Source: Bradyrhizobium aeschynomenes
GTDB lineage: Bacteria; Pseudomonadota; Alphaproteobacteria; Rhizobiales; Xanthobacteraceae
Assembly (NCBI RefSeq): GCF_013178945.1
Contig: NZ_JABFDM010000007.1
Coordinates: 310,001 to 374,000, forward strand
Reading direction: 5' to 3'
Length of the DNA: 64,000 bases
Position numbers and translations under genes: made by a program. Position 1 is the first letter of the stretch. Each line of letters begins with the position of its first letter. The notes beneath the pieces were generated by a model. It had not been told where the DNA came from and did no database searches. It worked only from the letters and a program-made list of their open reading frames with translations. Below, in pieces: positions 9,062 through 17,717 of the stretch.

Positions 9062-9836
9062 ATGAGTGAGTTCAACTGGCGGTCGCCCGAGTCGTACAAG
9101 GAGCTCGAAACGGCTGATGCGGCCGACTTTGCCTGGGAATGTCTCCGTCGCAATCCGGACTATCGACGAGACTACAGCGATCTGCTTGCACAAGCCAAAG
9201 ACGCCCCCACCGCGCCTGAATTCCGGCAGCGATGGGGGCTTTCTTTTCGCGGCCGACCCGACGCGCCGGTTTGACGCTCAGGCCATATTCTGGGCGCCGG
9301 AAGTCTTGCCGAGTGTGCTTCGCCTCGCGCCGACGTCGCAAGGCCGGCTTGCGCCATTCTCTCATCTCGACCTTCGCGGATCGCCCGACGCCGAGCTGAG
9401 ACGGGCGTCTGATGGCTGGTACGCGGTGCTGCAGCTGGGCGGCGCCACGCACCGGCTGCTGCTCTCGCGGCTTCCGACGAAGGGGACGGCCGTCGCTGTC
9501 GAGCTGCCGCTCGACCGTGATTTCGATCTGCAGACCCGCGCGGCCTATCGGCTCTGGACGGCGCTGAGGCGAGGTCCGATACGGCTGCCGGCTCAGACCG
9601 GGCCTATTCAGCAGCGGCTCCGGATGGTTCTCGCGCTGCGCGCCTTGGACGGCCGGGTCGAGGGCGAGAATTATCGGGCTATCGCCACGGTTCTTTTCGG
9701 GTCCGGGCGGCTGACAGATCGGGGATGGAAAACACACGACCTGCGCAGCCGGACAATCCGGCTGGTTCAAGCAGGTCAGGGCCTGGTCCGAGGCGGCTAT
9801 CGAAATCTGCTACGCAGCCAACGCCGATCAGCATGA
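9062..9836 (+). CDS. FseA-like DUF6499/DUF2285 regulator encoded in two frames (candidate +1 programmed frameshift)
   Basis: The first frame (9062-9274, 70 residues) is a DUF6499 domain: WRSPESYKELETADAADFAWECLRRNPDYR. The second continues one base over to 9836 as a DUF2285 DNA-binding domain, ending in the typical RMVLALRALDGR...YRAIATVLFG...WKTHDLRSRTIRLVQAG...GGYRNLLRSQ. Family members are normally one chain. If the ribosome reads TTT at 9245-9247, skips C9248 and resumes at GCG (9249), the product reads RWGLSF-AADPTRRF and is 257 residues, co-linear with the fused family. UUU to UUC re-pairing by tRNA-Phe makes this an ideal +1 slip site. In Mesorhizobium ICEs the FseA excision activator is made from two such frames by programmed +1 frameshifting. 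A sequencing error or simple decay would look the same. Confidence 0.7.
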
Positions 9837-9952
9837 TGGGCGTCCCAATCCGTCTCGCGGCCGTTGCGCATGTGGACGTTCGGTCCAAGATCCTGCGGCG
9901 CGAGGCAACATGCGCAACTCCGTCGTCTGGTTTGGCGGACCTCCCGCCGCCC

Positions 9953-10423
9953 TCAGTCGTCGTCGCGCGAGCGGAGAAGCTCGGCCATCTGCAGCACCTT
10001 TCTGCGCAGCCGCTCATCAGAAATACCGAAATAGAGCTCGAGCAGTTGGCGAGATTCGCGTTTGGTGACAAGCTCGCTGAAGTCCGCGGCCTGCTCCTGA
10101 GACGCCTGTGTTGCGGCGGCGCGTGCGTTGACGTCGATCTCGTCAAAGAACCACGTGATCGGGACAGCCAGCTGGTTTGCGATTTCGTACAGCCTTGATG
10201 CGCTGATCCGGGTCTCGCCCGCTTCATACTTCTGAATGAGCTGGGCTGTCAGGCCGAGGCGTCTCGCCAGGTCATCCTGGCTGAGATCGAGCAGGTTCCT
10301 CCGCAGGCGCAATCGGGTTCCGACATGCTGATCGACATAATTGGGCTTCTTGGATGACCTCCTGAGCCGCTTGCCTTGGGACGCCGCGGGGCGGCGGTCA
10401 GGGATCTGTTTGGAAGTCGCCAC
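9953..10423 (-). CDS. XRE-family helix-turn-helix transcriptional regulator
   Basis: 156 residues. The HTH_3 domain runs from about 30 to 95: VDQHVGTRLRLRRNLLDLSQDDLARRLGL, then LIQKYEAGETRISASRLYEIANQLAVPITWFFDE. This is the rhizobial PraR/SinR-like layout, with a short basic N-terminus and a C-terminal tail of about 60 residues ending in a charged helix (RLRRKVLQMAELLRSRDDD). It converges on the DUF6499/DUF2285 gene with about 116 bases between stops. As the nearest DNA-binding partner it could control that gene or the island, but nothing in the sequence proves it. Confidence 0.85.
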   Translation of the reverse strand: MATSKQIPDRRPAASQGKRLRRSSKKPNYVDQHVGTRLRLRRNLLDLSQDDLARRLGLTAQLIQKYEAGETRISASRLYEIANQLAVPITWFFDEIDVNARAAATQASQEQAADFSELVTKRESRQLLELYFGISDERLRRKVLQMAELLRSRDDD

Positions 10424-10597
10424 GTCCGATTTACCTCATGCCGCATCGAAGATGTTCGTCCATGAAGCATCAATCTCAGCTTGAAACAATCAACCAGAAT
10501 TATGTCATCCGCGCTACAACTACAGAGGATAGATCGAATGCAATCGTCGTCCGCCACGGCTTGATAAGCCGACGTAGCAAAGGTGTAGGGGATATCG

Positions 10598-11371
10598 ATG
10601 CAGGATTGCTGTCCTCAATCTGGACGCATGCCTTCCACTCTGAAGATCGATCATGGTCCGATCAGCCTCCTGGGACGCTTCTTTCTCGCCGCTGACACCG
10701 CCGCCCGGGAGCGCGGCATCAGCGTCAATTTTGCGAGCCTACAGGATTTGCTCGACATCAACAGCGCAAATTCCGACAGCTGGCGGCCGCTGGTGCCGAT
10801 CTTCCAGCCCGACCTCGGCGGCGCAACAGCTGACAACAGCTTCGTCATCATCGGGACAGACAAAAACGGGGAGGTCGTCGCGACACAGGCGGGCCGCTAC
10901 TACGACTGGACGGGCACGACGTTGTTCGAGGAAGCCGTCTCGCTTCGGATGTTCTACGCAGATCCCGTAGCCGCCTTGGCGCGCGGAGACGGCTGTAAGG
11001 TCGCCACTCCGGTGGCGTCCACGATCGCGGGCAGGGTCGTATTTTCAGGCGCCGGCTGGTACCGGCGCGATTTTCGCGGCAGAGGGTTGGCGCGAATCCT
11101 GCCTCGAATTTCGCGCGCCTATGCTCATGCGCGCTGGAACACGGATTTCACGATCAGCATGATGGCCGACGCCGTGATTGCTGGAGGGATGGCGGATCGC
11201 ACCGGCTACACCCGGATCGAGCAGTCGAGCGTCGAACTGGTCGTATCGCCGCTCGGGTCCATGCGCTGTGGTCTTGTCTGGATGCCGGCGCAGGAAATGC
11301 TGGCCGATCTGGAAGCCGCGATGGAATTGCGTTGGAGCGAGGAATCGGATCCGCGCGCAGCGGCGATGTAA
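10598..11371 (+). CDS. GNAT-like hypothetical protein
   Basis: 257-residue soluble protein. The stretch YRRDFRGRGLARILPRISRAYA (about 150-170) looks like the acetyl-CoA-binding R-G-x-G-x-A turn of GNAT acetyltransferases, followed by a strand/helix pattern ending VVSPLGSMRCGLVWM. The rest (LLDINSANSDSWRPLVPIF, VVATQAGRYYDWT, FYADP) belongs to a conserved hypothetical family I recall from Bradyrhizobium without a function. The ATG at 10598 has AGGGG six bases upstream; an internal ATG at 10628 is the alternative. Acyltransferase activity is an inference from one motif. Confidence 0.6.
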   Translation: MQDCCPQSGRMPSTLKIDHGPISLLGRFFLAADTAARERGISVNFASLQDLLDINSANSDSWRPLVPIFQPDLGGATADNSFVIIGTDKNGEVVATQAGRYYDWTGTTLFEEAVSLRMFYADPVAALARGDGCKVATPVASTIAGRVVFSGAGWYRRDFRGRGLARILPRISRAYAHARWNTDFTISMMADAVIAGGMADRTGYTRIEQSSVELVVSPLGSMRCGLVWMPAQEMLADLEAAMELRWSEESDPRAAAM

Positions 11372-11401
11372 GCAGAACGGCGTTCGATGGTGAGGAAGGG
11401 C

Positions 11402-11773
11402 ATGCAAAGACCGTTGGACCATCGGGAAGCCGAGGCATATGTCAGGCGCCTGTTCACCTGCATCGACGCTCGCGACTGGGCAGGCCTGTCCAGCCTGCTG
11501 GATGACGGCGCCGTCTACGAGCGTCCGGGTTATGAGCCCTTTGTCGGCAAGCAGGCCATCATGCAGTTCTACCGCCACGAGCGCATCGTGGCCTCGGGAG
11601 AACATCAGCTAGAGCAGGTGTTGAGCAATGGCGAGCAGATTGCCTGTTGGGGTAGCTTTTCCGGCCGGGACAAGAATGGGCGTCCTTTGAAGGCAAGGTT
11701 TGCCGATGTCTATCATCTCAGCAGTGGCCGCATCGGCCGGCGCCGGACGTTCTTTGACAGTCCAGCGCTCTGA
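11402..11773 (+). CDS. SnoaL-like / NTF2-fold protein
   Basis: 123-residue protein with the NTF2-like cone fold of the SnoaL/ketosteroid-isomerase superfamily. The N-terminal helix (DHREAEAYVRRLFTCIDARDWAGLSSLLDDGAVYERPG), then GKQAIMQFYRHER, and strands ending RFADVYHLSSGRIGRRRTFFD follow the family pattern. The start is the ATG at 11402 with GAGG six bases upstream; an in-frame ATG at 11387 is possible. It lies 30 bases after the GNAT-like gene, so the two may be co-transcribed. Substrate unknown. Confidence 0.7.
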   Translation: MQRPLDHREAEAYVRRLFTCIDARDWAGLSSLLDDGAVYERPGYEPFVGKQAIMQFYRHERIVASGEHQLEQVLSNGEQIACWGSFSGRDKNGRPLKARFADVYHLSSGRIGRRRTFFDSPAL

Positions 11774-11876
11774 GCGGCACAGCCGCCAGCCAGCGGCCAG
11801 AGCGGATGCGACGATCATTGGTGCTTGAGCGTCTGGGCTGGCGATCGTTTGGGCCAATGCGTGTGCAGCCCGGGTG

Positions 11877-13175
11877 TCAGGCTCTGATGGCGCGCGGCTC
11901 AGAACGCCAGACTGCCGCCTGCAAGGCTTCCCCATCCATTCCTGTGCAGGCCAGTCCAAGATGGGATAGCACTGTCGGTGCGATGTCGATGATACGCGCA
12001 GGCGACGTGCGGATCTGACCCGGACTGAAGCCTTTGCCCGATGCCATCAGGAATGGAGCCTGCTCGTAGATCCCAAGCCCTCCATGCTGTCCGCACCCAA
12101 GTCGGTCAGGCTTGCCAAGAGCAGGCTTGGCCGCAAGACTCGAACCGCGGATACCGAAGCTGTTGGGGACGTCGCTGGACCGCATGGAAACAGCAAAGGC
12201 AAGGCCGCCGGTGTGAGCCTGTCCAACCCGACCGAGTTCGTCCGGCCCGAAGACCTGTCCCGCCCAATCGCTGGCGTCCAGGAAGGACCGTACGCTCTGC
12301 AACAGCGGGCCGCGCCGGGAATCGACATAGATCAAGGCCGAGGTGCCATTCGAGATGGCCAAAATCTCGTCGGAGGCGTGACTGGCTTTGAGACCCGAAT
12401 TGATCAGCGCTGCATCGATGTCGACGATGTCCTCGACCGTTTGATGACCATGATCCGATCCGATCAGAAGCAGGATGTCTTCGCCTAGGTCACGCTGTTT
12501 TTCGACGGCTGCGATCACCTCGGCCGCCCGACGATCCGCCTCCGCCAGAACGGCAAGATGGTCGGGAGAACCGAGTGGCGCGTTGTGTTGAATATGGTCC
12601 GGCTCGCCCAGCCATAAAACGCCCACCGCGGGCCGACGTCTGACCAGAACGTCGTCGATGAATCGCGCCGTCATTCTGGCATCCCCACGGCTATCCAACG
12701 TGACGTCCAAGCGATCGGCTGCCGCGACTTCGATGCGGCCAGGTCCGAACGAGCCGGCCCGGTGATAGACGAAGCCATGCCCGTCCGGATCATGGGCATA
12801 GGCAGCCCCCGGGGACACGTTGCTGAAGACGATCTGGCCGCCTGCAGCCTTGACGCGCTCTGCCAGCGTAGGCACCTGCAGTGAACATCCAGTGACTCGG
12901 CGCTTGTGCTGCAGAAACTGCGGATCTCCGGCGTCGCGCAGCACCAACCTGCCGGATTCGATCAGGGCAACGGAATTGCCTTGCAGGCCATGTCTTGCCG
13001 GCGTGCATCCGGTTGCAACACTTGCCGACACGACGCGTGTGCACGAAGGAAAGACCGTCCGGTAGTCTTCGAACCATTCGGCACGCGCGGCCAAATCGGC
13101 GAGATGGGGCGTGGTCTCAGGCGAAACCAGATCCCGTCGCAGTCCGTCGAGGATCATGATGACAACACGCTTCAT
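11877..13175 (-). CDS. Alkaline-phosphatase-superfamily phosphodiesterase/phosphonate hydrolase, PhnA paralogue
   Basis: 432 residues, nucleotide-pyrophosphatase/phosphodiesterase branch of the alkaline phosphatase superfamily. All metal and nucleophile positions are visible: D10 (MILDGLRRD), nucleophile T46 (FPSCTR), D193 and H197 (EPDHIQH), D241 and H242 (SDHGH) and H364 (GQHGGL). The sequence after H364 (HGGLGIYEQAPF) parallels the same stretch in the neighbouring PhnA, so the two look like diverged relatives. The ATG at 13175 begins two bases after the phnA stop. As last gene of the operon it may hydrolyse a phosphonate or phosphate ester of the imported compound. The exact substrate is unknown. 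Confidence 0.85.
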   Translation of the reverse strand: MKRVVIMILDGLRRDLVSPETTPHLADLAARAEWFEDYRTVFPSCTRVVSASVATGCTPARHGLQGNSVALIESGRLVLRDAGDPQFLQHKRRVTGCSLQVPTLAERVKAAGGQIVFSNVSPGAAYAHDPDGHGFVYHRAGSFGPGRIEVAAADRLDVTLDSRGDARMTARFIDDVLVRRRPAVGVLWLGEPDHIQHNAPLGSPDHLAVLAEADRRAAEVIAAVEKQRDLGEDILLLIGSDHGHQTVEDIVDIDAALINSGLKASHASDEILAISNGTSALIYVDSRRGPLLQSVRSFLDASDWAGQVFGPDELGRVGQAHTGGLAFAVSMRSSDVPNSFGIRGSSLAAKPALGKPDRLGCGQHGGLGIYEQAPFLMASGKGFSPGQIRTSPARIIDIAPTVLSHLGLACTGMDGEALQAAVWRSEPRAIRA

Positions 13176-13177
13176 GG

Positions 13178-14455
13178 TCAAAGGTCCACCTCATTGAGTG
13201 CGACACTGAAAATATCGAAATTGCGTAAAGTCCGCTCGTCGGGGGCGTCGTGGCCCGCGCGAAGCCGATGAGACAGGATGAAGGGGACGTGCTGCTCGGC
13301 GAGGCCGCCATGCGAGCGCAGCCTTGCGCCGGCCAGATTGGAAAGCTCGTGGTCGCAAGTTCGGGCGCCCAGGGCGATTCCCGTTGCTGCGATCACGCAG
13401 ACGTCGCCCTCACGGTCGCGCGGCAGCTCGAAGCGGGCGGCCGCGTCATCTCCGGTCAAGGCGAGACCGACGCCGGGAAGCCCCGCGAGAAACGAAACGA
13501 CATCTGACGCGCGCAACGACGGATCCAGGAGGTGAACCCGGACGAAGCTGCCGAGCGCGCCGTGATGGCGCACGAACGGGTCGGTGATGGGGCAGATCAC
13601 CCGCGTTCGCTTGAGGCCAAAGACCGCGTCGAGCTGATCGCCGAGATATATGACGTTGGGTGAGCCATCGGCCCGGGCCATATCGCTCATGCCGTGATCG
13701 GCGACGATCCCGACCACCGCGCCCGCGGCATGCAGCGCGCCGAGCCTGTGATCGACCTCGGCCATGAACGCCAGGGCTTCCGGCTCGTCCGGCGCGTAGG
13801 CGTGCTGGACATAGTCGGACAGCGACAAGTACATCAGATCAGGGCGATGATCCTCCAACAGTCTGACACCGGCGTCCAGGACGAACAGTGACAAGTCCGC
13901 CGAATACTGATGAGGGACGGATCGGCCGATCCGCGCAGGCACGTTCGTAATGCCATTCTCGGCTTCGCTGCAGCAATCCGCCTTTTCGGCAGAGAACACG
14001 ATCCCCTTGAGGTCCTTGCCAAGTGCCTTGCGGAGCTTGTCCTTGGCCGTCACGGCGGCCACCTTGGCTCCCGCATGGGAGAAGGCGGAGAGGATCGTCG
14101 GCGCGCGCATCGGCGATGCGTCCACCATCATCACCTCCTGTCCGCTCGCCCGGTCGATGTAGAAGTTGCCCGACACGCCGTGGTGCGCGGGTGCGACCCC
14201 GGTGACGATCGAGACGTTGTTTGGATTGGTGAAGGTCGGCATCGCCGCGAGTGCCGTGGTCGCAAAGCCGTCGCGTCGCATCCGATCGATCGCCGGGATG
14301 CTGCCTGCGGCGCTCGCCGCTGCGATATAGTCGGGGTCACAGCCATCGAAGCAGATGATGACGGTGGAAACGCGCGGCCAATTGTAGGCCCGTCCGTTCA
14401 CTTCGATCTGCGTGTCGGAACCAGGTGTCGGCTCGGTGGCGGATAAATATTGCAT
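13178..14455 (-). CDS. phnA: Phosphonoacetate hydrolase
   Basis: 425-residue zinc enzyme of the alkaline phosphatase superfamily that splits phosphonoacetate to acetate and phosphate. Visible active-site set: D37 (FDGCD), nucleophile T76 in MPTFTNPNN, D214/H218 (SDYVQH), D253/H254 (ADHGM) and H382 (SHGGLAEQH), plus the PhnA-typical TAKDKLR segment (about 136-142) whose lysines bind the substrate carboxylate. MPTFTNPNNVSIVTG and HHGVSGNFYID are characteristic of PhnA. The ATG at 14455 overlaps the amidase stop by one base (TGATG). In Sinorhizobium PhnA works after PhnW and PhnY; here PhnW is absent, and the gene sits behind a transporter and amidase. Confidence 0.9.
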   Translation of the reverse strand: MQYLSATEPTPGSDTQIEVNGRAYNWPRVSTVIICFDGCDPDYIAAASAAGSIPAIDRMRRDGFATTALAAMPTFTNPNNVSIVTGVAPAHHGVSGNFYIDRASGQEVMMVDASPMRAPTILSAFSHAGAKVAAVTAKDKLRKALGKDLKGIVFSAEKADCCSEAENGITNVPARIGRSVPHQYSADLSLFVLDAGVRLLEDHRPDLMYLSLSDYVQHAYAPDEPEALAFMAEVDHRLGALHAAGAVVGIVADHGMSDMARADGSPNVIYLGDQLDAVFGLKRTRVICPITDPFVRHHGALGSFVRVHLLDPSLRASDVVSFLAGLPGVGLALTGDDAAARFELPRDREGDVCVIAATGIALGARTCDHELSNLAGARLRSHGGLAEQHVPFILSHRLRAGHDAPDERTLRNFDIFSVALNEVDL

Positions 14456-15801
14456 CAATGATGAACCCGTGTTGGCAGGCCGCAGGTGTGAGCAACCCAG
14501 GCGGCGTTCTGAAGCAGCTCACGGTCGGAGCCATGGCGCCCAATGAGCTGGAGACCGATCGGCAGGCCGTGGGCGCCGCAGAGCAGCGGCAGTGAGACCA
14601 CAGGCAGGCCGCACAGGCTCCACGGCATGGCGAGACTCCCCGAGCCGGGACCTTCATCGAGCCGTGTTGCCTCGCCCGGCGCCGACAGCGTCACCAGCAC
14701 GTCGTGCTGCGCGAACAGCTGCGGTGTCAGCCGGATCAAGCGATCGGCCAACGCGTTCAACTCGATGTAGCGTTTTGCGCTGAGCGCATGGCCCGCGGCA
14801 ATTCCATCCTGCAGCGGTGGACACAGCTTGGCAGACAGATGCTGGGGGAGATCGCCGAAGCGAGCCGCCAGATGCGCGTTCAAGAGGCCAAGAGCCACCT
14901 CGATCGCATGGCCGAATTCGCTCGGAAGATCCAGCTCGTCGACCGCGACCGGCAACGCACCGATGCAGGCTGTCAAAGCCTCGTCCACCTCCGGAGCGAC
15001 CTGCTCGAATCCCGGTCCGCGCACCACGGCGAGCCTCGGCGGGCGTCCGATCCGATCGGCGGCGCCGTCGACAACAGGATCAAATGCGCCGGCAAACAAG
15101 CAGAGATCCTGGACGGATCTCGCGAGATAGCCAATCTGCGCAAGCCGCGGCACCAGGATGTTGGAGCCTTCCATGCTTGCAAACCCGAACGACGGCTTGA
15201 AGGCATGCGCTCCGCAGAATGATGCCGGCAGCACCGTCGAGGCGGTATGCTGAGTCCCGAGCGCAAGAGGGACCATTCGGTCGACCACAGCTGCTGCTGA
15301 ACCGGCCGAAGACACACCAGGTGAGCGCCCGAGATCATTGGGATTGCGGGCAGCGCTCGGATGATACATGCCGAACTCGGACGTCGTCGTCTTGCCGATG
15401 ATGATGGCGCCGGCTCGCCTGAGGGTCGCGACCGCCGCGGCGTCCGCTGCCGGGCGACGGTCGCGCAGCAGGCTGCTGCCATATTCTGATGGCATGTCGA
15501 TCGTATCGAAGACATCCTTGACGCCGACGGGCAGGCCGTGGAGCGGTCCGGCAAGCCGGCCTTCCGATTGCGCCTTGTCGGCGAGGAACGCCTGCTCCCG
15601 CCCCGCCTCTGCTGCGAGATGACTGAAGGCGTGGACGTCGCCGTCGCGTGCAGCGATGCGAGCAAGGCAGGCCTCGAGCAGTGTGGCCGCGGACAGGCGT
15701 CGTTCGCGGATGGCAGAAGCTGCAGCCGTGGCTGTCAGCTGCGAAGGATCGCCATTCATCTCGCAAAGCTGATGCCGGCTGTGTGGGATCGCGCTGGTCA
15801 T
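14455..15801 (-). CDS. Amidase signature family enzyme
   Basis: 448 residues. The Ser-cisSer-Lys triad can be read: Lys in GLPVGVKDVFDT (about residue 80), the serine-rich loop PGVSSAGSAAAVVD, and the nucleophile region GTQHTASTVLPASFCGAHAFKPSFG, where the usual TAGS is shifted to TAS. The C-terminus has the common SLPLLCGAHGLPIGLQLIGRHGSDRELL finish. The ATG at 15801 overlaps the permease stop (ATGA). Placed between the importer and PhnA, it probably hydrolyses an amide of the imported compound, releasing phosphonoacetate. That substrate is inferred only from position. Confidence 0.87.
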   Translation of the reverse strand: MTSAIPHSRHQLCEMNGDPSQLTATAAASAIRERRLSAATLLEACLARIAARDGDVHAFSHLAAEAGREQAFLADKAQSEGRLAGPLHGLPVGVKDVFDTIDMPSEYGSSLLRDRRPAADAAAVATLRRAGAIIIGKTTTSEFGMYHPSAARNPNDLGRSPGVSSAGSAAAVVDRMVPLALGTQHTASTVLPASFCGAHAFKPSFGFASMEGSNILVPRLAQIGYLARSVQDLCLFAGAFDPVVDGAADRIGRPPRLAVVRGPGFEQVAPEVDEALTACIGALPVAVDELDLPSEFGHAIEVALGLLNAHLAARFGDLPQHLSAKLCPPLQDGIAAGHALSAKRYIELNALADRLIRLTPQLFAQHDVLVTLSAPGEATRLDEGPGSGSLAMPWSLCGLPVVSLPLLCGAHGLPIGLQLIGRHGSDRELLQNAAWVAHTCGLPTRVHH

Positions 15802-17711
15802 GATCGGCCCGTCTCCTCCAAGGTCTCGGCAGGTGCGAATGAGGTGGCGCTGGGCCCGCGCAGCCGTGAAGGCCATGCGAACCCGTGTCGAGGCATCATC
15901 CCGTCACGAAAGGTCAGGACGCATGCTGCGAAGACGACGCCCTGGATCACCTGCACCCAGGCCCCATAGGGAGCGAGAAAGTGCTGCATCGTGACCAGGA
16001 CCGCTGCGCCGACCAACGGTCCGCCCAATGTGCCGAGGCCGCCGATGAGGCACATCAGAACAGCCTCTCCGGAGAGGTGCCAGTGTGCGCCGGACAAGGT
16101 CGCGAGCTGAAAGGCAACCGCACTCAGTGACCCGGCGAGGCCGGCGCAGCCGGCGGCGATCGCAAAGGCGAACAGCTTCAGGCCCCAGGCGTTCTGACCA
16201 AGCGACAAGGCGCGCCGCTCGTCGTCGCGGACTGCGACAAGCATCATCCCAAGCTGAGACGACAATAGCCGCTTGATGCCGAAATGGACGGAGCAGAAGG
16301 CGATGACGGCAAGCCCATAGACGGCGAGGTCGTTGCGCAGATCGATCAGACCAAACAGGATACCGCGCGGCACCGCCTGGAGCCCGTCTTCGCCATGCGT
16401 GAAGCTCGACTGCACGAATACGAAATAGACCATCTGGGCAACGGCGAGCGTGATCATGGCCTGGTAGATGCCGCGCCGCCGGATCGCCAGCGCTCCCATG
16501 ACGATGCCGAGCAGGATGGCGGCCGTGATTCCGGCCAGAATCGCGAGCTCTGCGGACATCGCCCATTCCTTCATGGCATGCGCGGTCACATAGGCGGCCG
16601 TTCCGTAGAGAGCCGCCTGGCCGAACGACATGACGCCGGCGAAACCGAGCAGGAAGTTGAACGACGCGGCGAGGATCGCAAAGCAGACGATCTTGACCAG
16701 GAATATCGGATAGAGCAGGGCCGGCAGCAGAGCGAGCACGGCGGCGACCATGGCCATGATCAGGACGCGTTCGTAATTCTGGCTTGGCAGTGAATCGCGT
16801 GTGGCGGTGACCGGCGGCGGGATTCCCGCAAAGGAATGCTGTCGCAACACCTCGATGCCGAACAGCCCTTGCGGCCGGACCGACAGGACGATGCACATGA
16901 AAGCGAAGATCATGACGTTGGCCGCTTGCGGAAACACCGCCAGTGTCGCGCTCTCGAGCAATGCCAGACAATAGGCCGCCAGGATCGTCCCTCCGAGGGA
17001 GCCCATTCCACCGATCACGATGATGGCGAAGACAACAAGGAGGACGTCCGATCCCATCAGCGGGCTGACCTGATAGATCGGCGCGGCGAGCGCGCCGGCG
17101 AGGCCCGCGAGAGCGGCACCCAGTCCGAACGTCGCCGTCATCACTGCAGGAATCGGCACCCCCAGCGCTTCGGCTATCGTGGCGTTCTCGGAAGCTGCCC
17201 GAAGCGTCGCTCCAGCCCTTGTGCGGGCGATCGCGATCCATACTCCGAGGCAGACAATGAAGGCGACCATGACGACCCATAGCCGGTACACAGGGAACAC
17301 CGCATAGCCAAGATCGACCACGTCCGACAGCCAGGTGGGCGTCGTGAACGGCAGTCCCGTAGAGCCGAAGGCGACCTGAAATCCGCCCTGGATTGCGGTT
17401 GCGAGTCCGAAGCTCAGCATGAACCCATAGAGCGGATCGAGGCTGTAGGTTCGCCGCAGCAAGAGCCGCTCCAGCATCATCCCCGCCGATCCGACCAGGA
17501 TAGCGGCCACAAACAGACCGGTCAGATAGGGAAGGCCAAGGCGCGCAACGGCCGCCCAGGCGGCGAATGCGCCCATCATGTAGAGCGCGCCGTGAGCCAT
17601 GTTGAGGATGTTCAGGAGCCCGAAGATCAGTGCGAGTCCAAGACAGAGCAGGGCGTAGAACGATCCATTGACCAGACCGATCGTGAGATAGGAGAGAATG
17701 AGGTTTGACAT
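15798..17711 (-). CDS. Fused branched-chain-amino-acid-type ABC permease (LivH-LivM)
   Basis: 637 residues, about twice the usual size because both permeases are in one chain. The LivH half (1 to about 290) begins ILSYLTIGLVNGSFYALLCLG and contains GLLNILNMAHGALYMMGA and IIVIGGMGSLGGTILAA. The LivM half (about 315-600) contains GFAGVMSFGQAALYGTAAYV, RDDERRALSLGQNAWGLKLFAF and LIGGLGTLGGPLVGAA. A linker near residue 300 (PPVTATRDSLPSQNYE) joins them. It is transcribed six bases after the second ATPase. The fusion should make a single-polypeptide channel for the importer. Liv-type systems import many carboxylates and amides besides amino acids. Confidence 0.92.
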   Translation of the reverse strand: MSNLILSYLTIGLVNGSFYALLCLGLALIFGLLNILNMAHGALYMMGAFAAWAAVARLGLPYLTGLFVAAILVGSAGMMLERLLLRRTYSLDPLYGFMLSFGLATAIQGGFQVAFGSTGLPFTTPTWLSDVVDLGYAVFPVYRLWVVMVAFIVCLGVWIAIARTRAGATLRAASENATIAEALGVPIPAVMTATFGLGAALAGLAGALAAPIYQVSPLMGSDVLLVVFAIIVIGGMGSLGGTILAAYCLALLESATLAVFPQAANVMIFAFMCIVLSVRPQGLFGIEVLRQHSFAGIPPPVTATRDSLPSQNYERVLIMAMVAAVLALLPALLYPIFLVKIVCFAILAASFNFLLGFAGVMSFGQAALYGTAAYVTAHAMKEWAMSAELAILAGITAAILLGIVMGALAIRRRGIYQAMITLAVAQMVYFVFVQSSFTHGEDGLQAVPRGILFGLIDLRNDLAVYGLAVIAFCSVHFGIKRLLSSQLGMMLVAVRDDERRALSLGQNAWGLKLFAFAIAAGCAGLAGSLSAVAFQLATLSGAHWHLSGEAVLMCLIGGLGTLGGPLVGAAVLVTMQHFLAPYGAWVQVIQGVVFAACVLTFRDGMMPRHGFAWPSRLRGPSATSFAPAETLEETGRS

Positions 17712-17717
17712 TAAGTT

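Noticed and set aside
9058..9063. Perfect TATAAT as a -10 promoter element
   Set aside because: It overlaps the start codon of the DUF6499 frame and there is no -35 sequence at a suitable distance.
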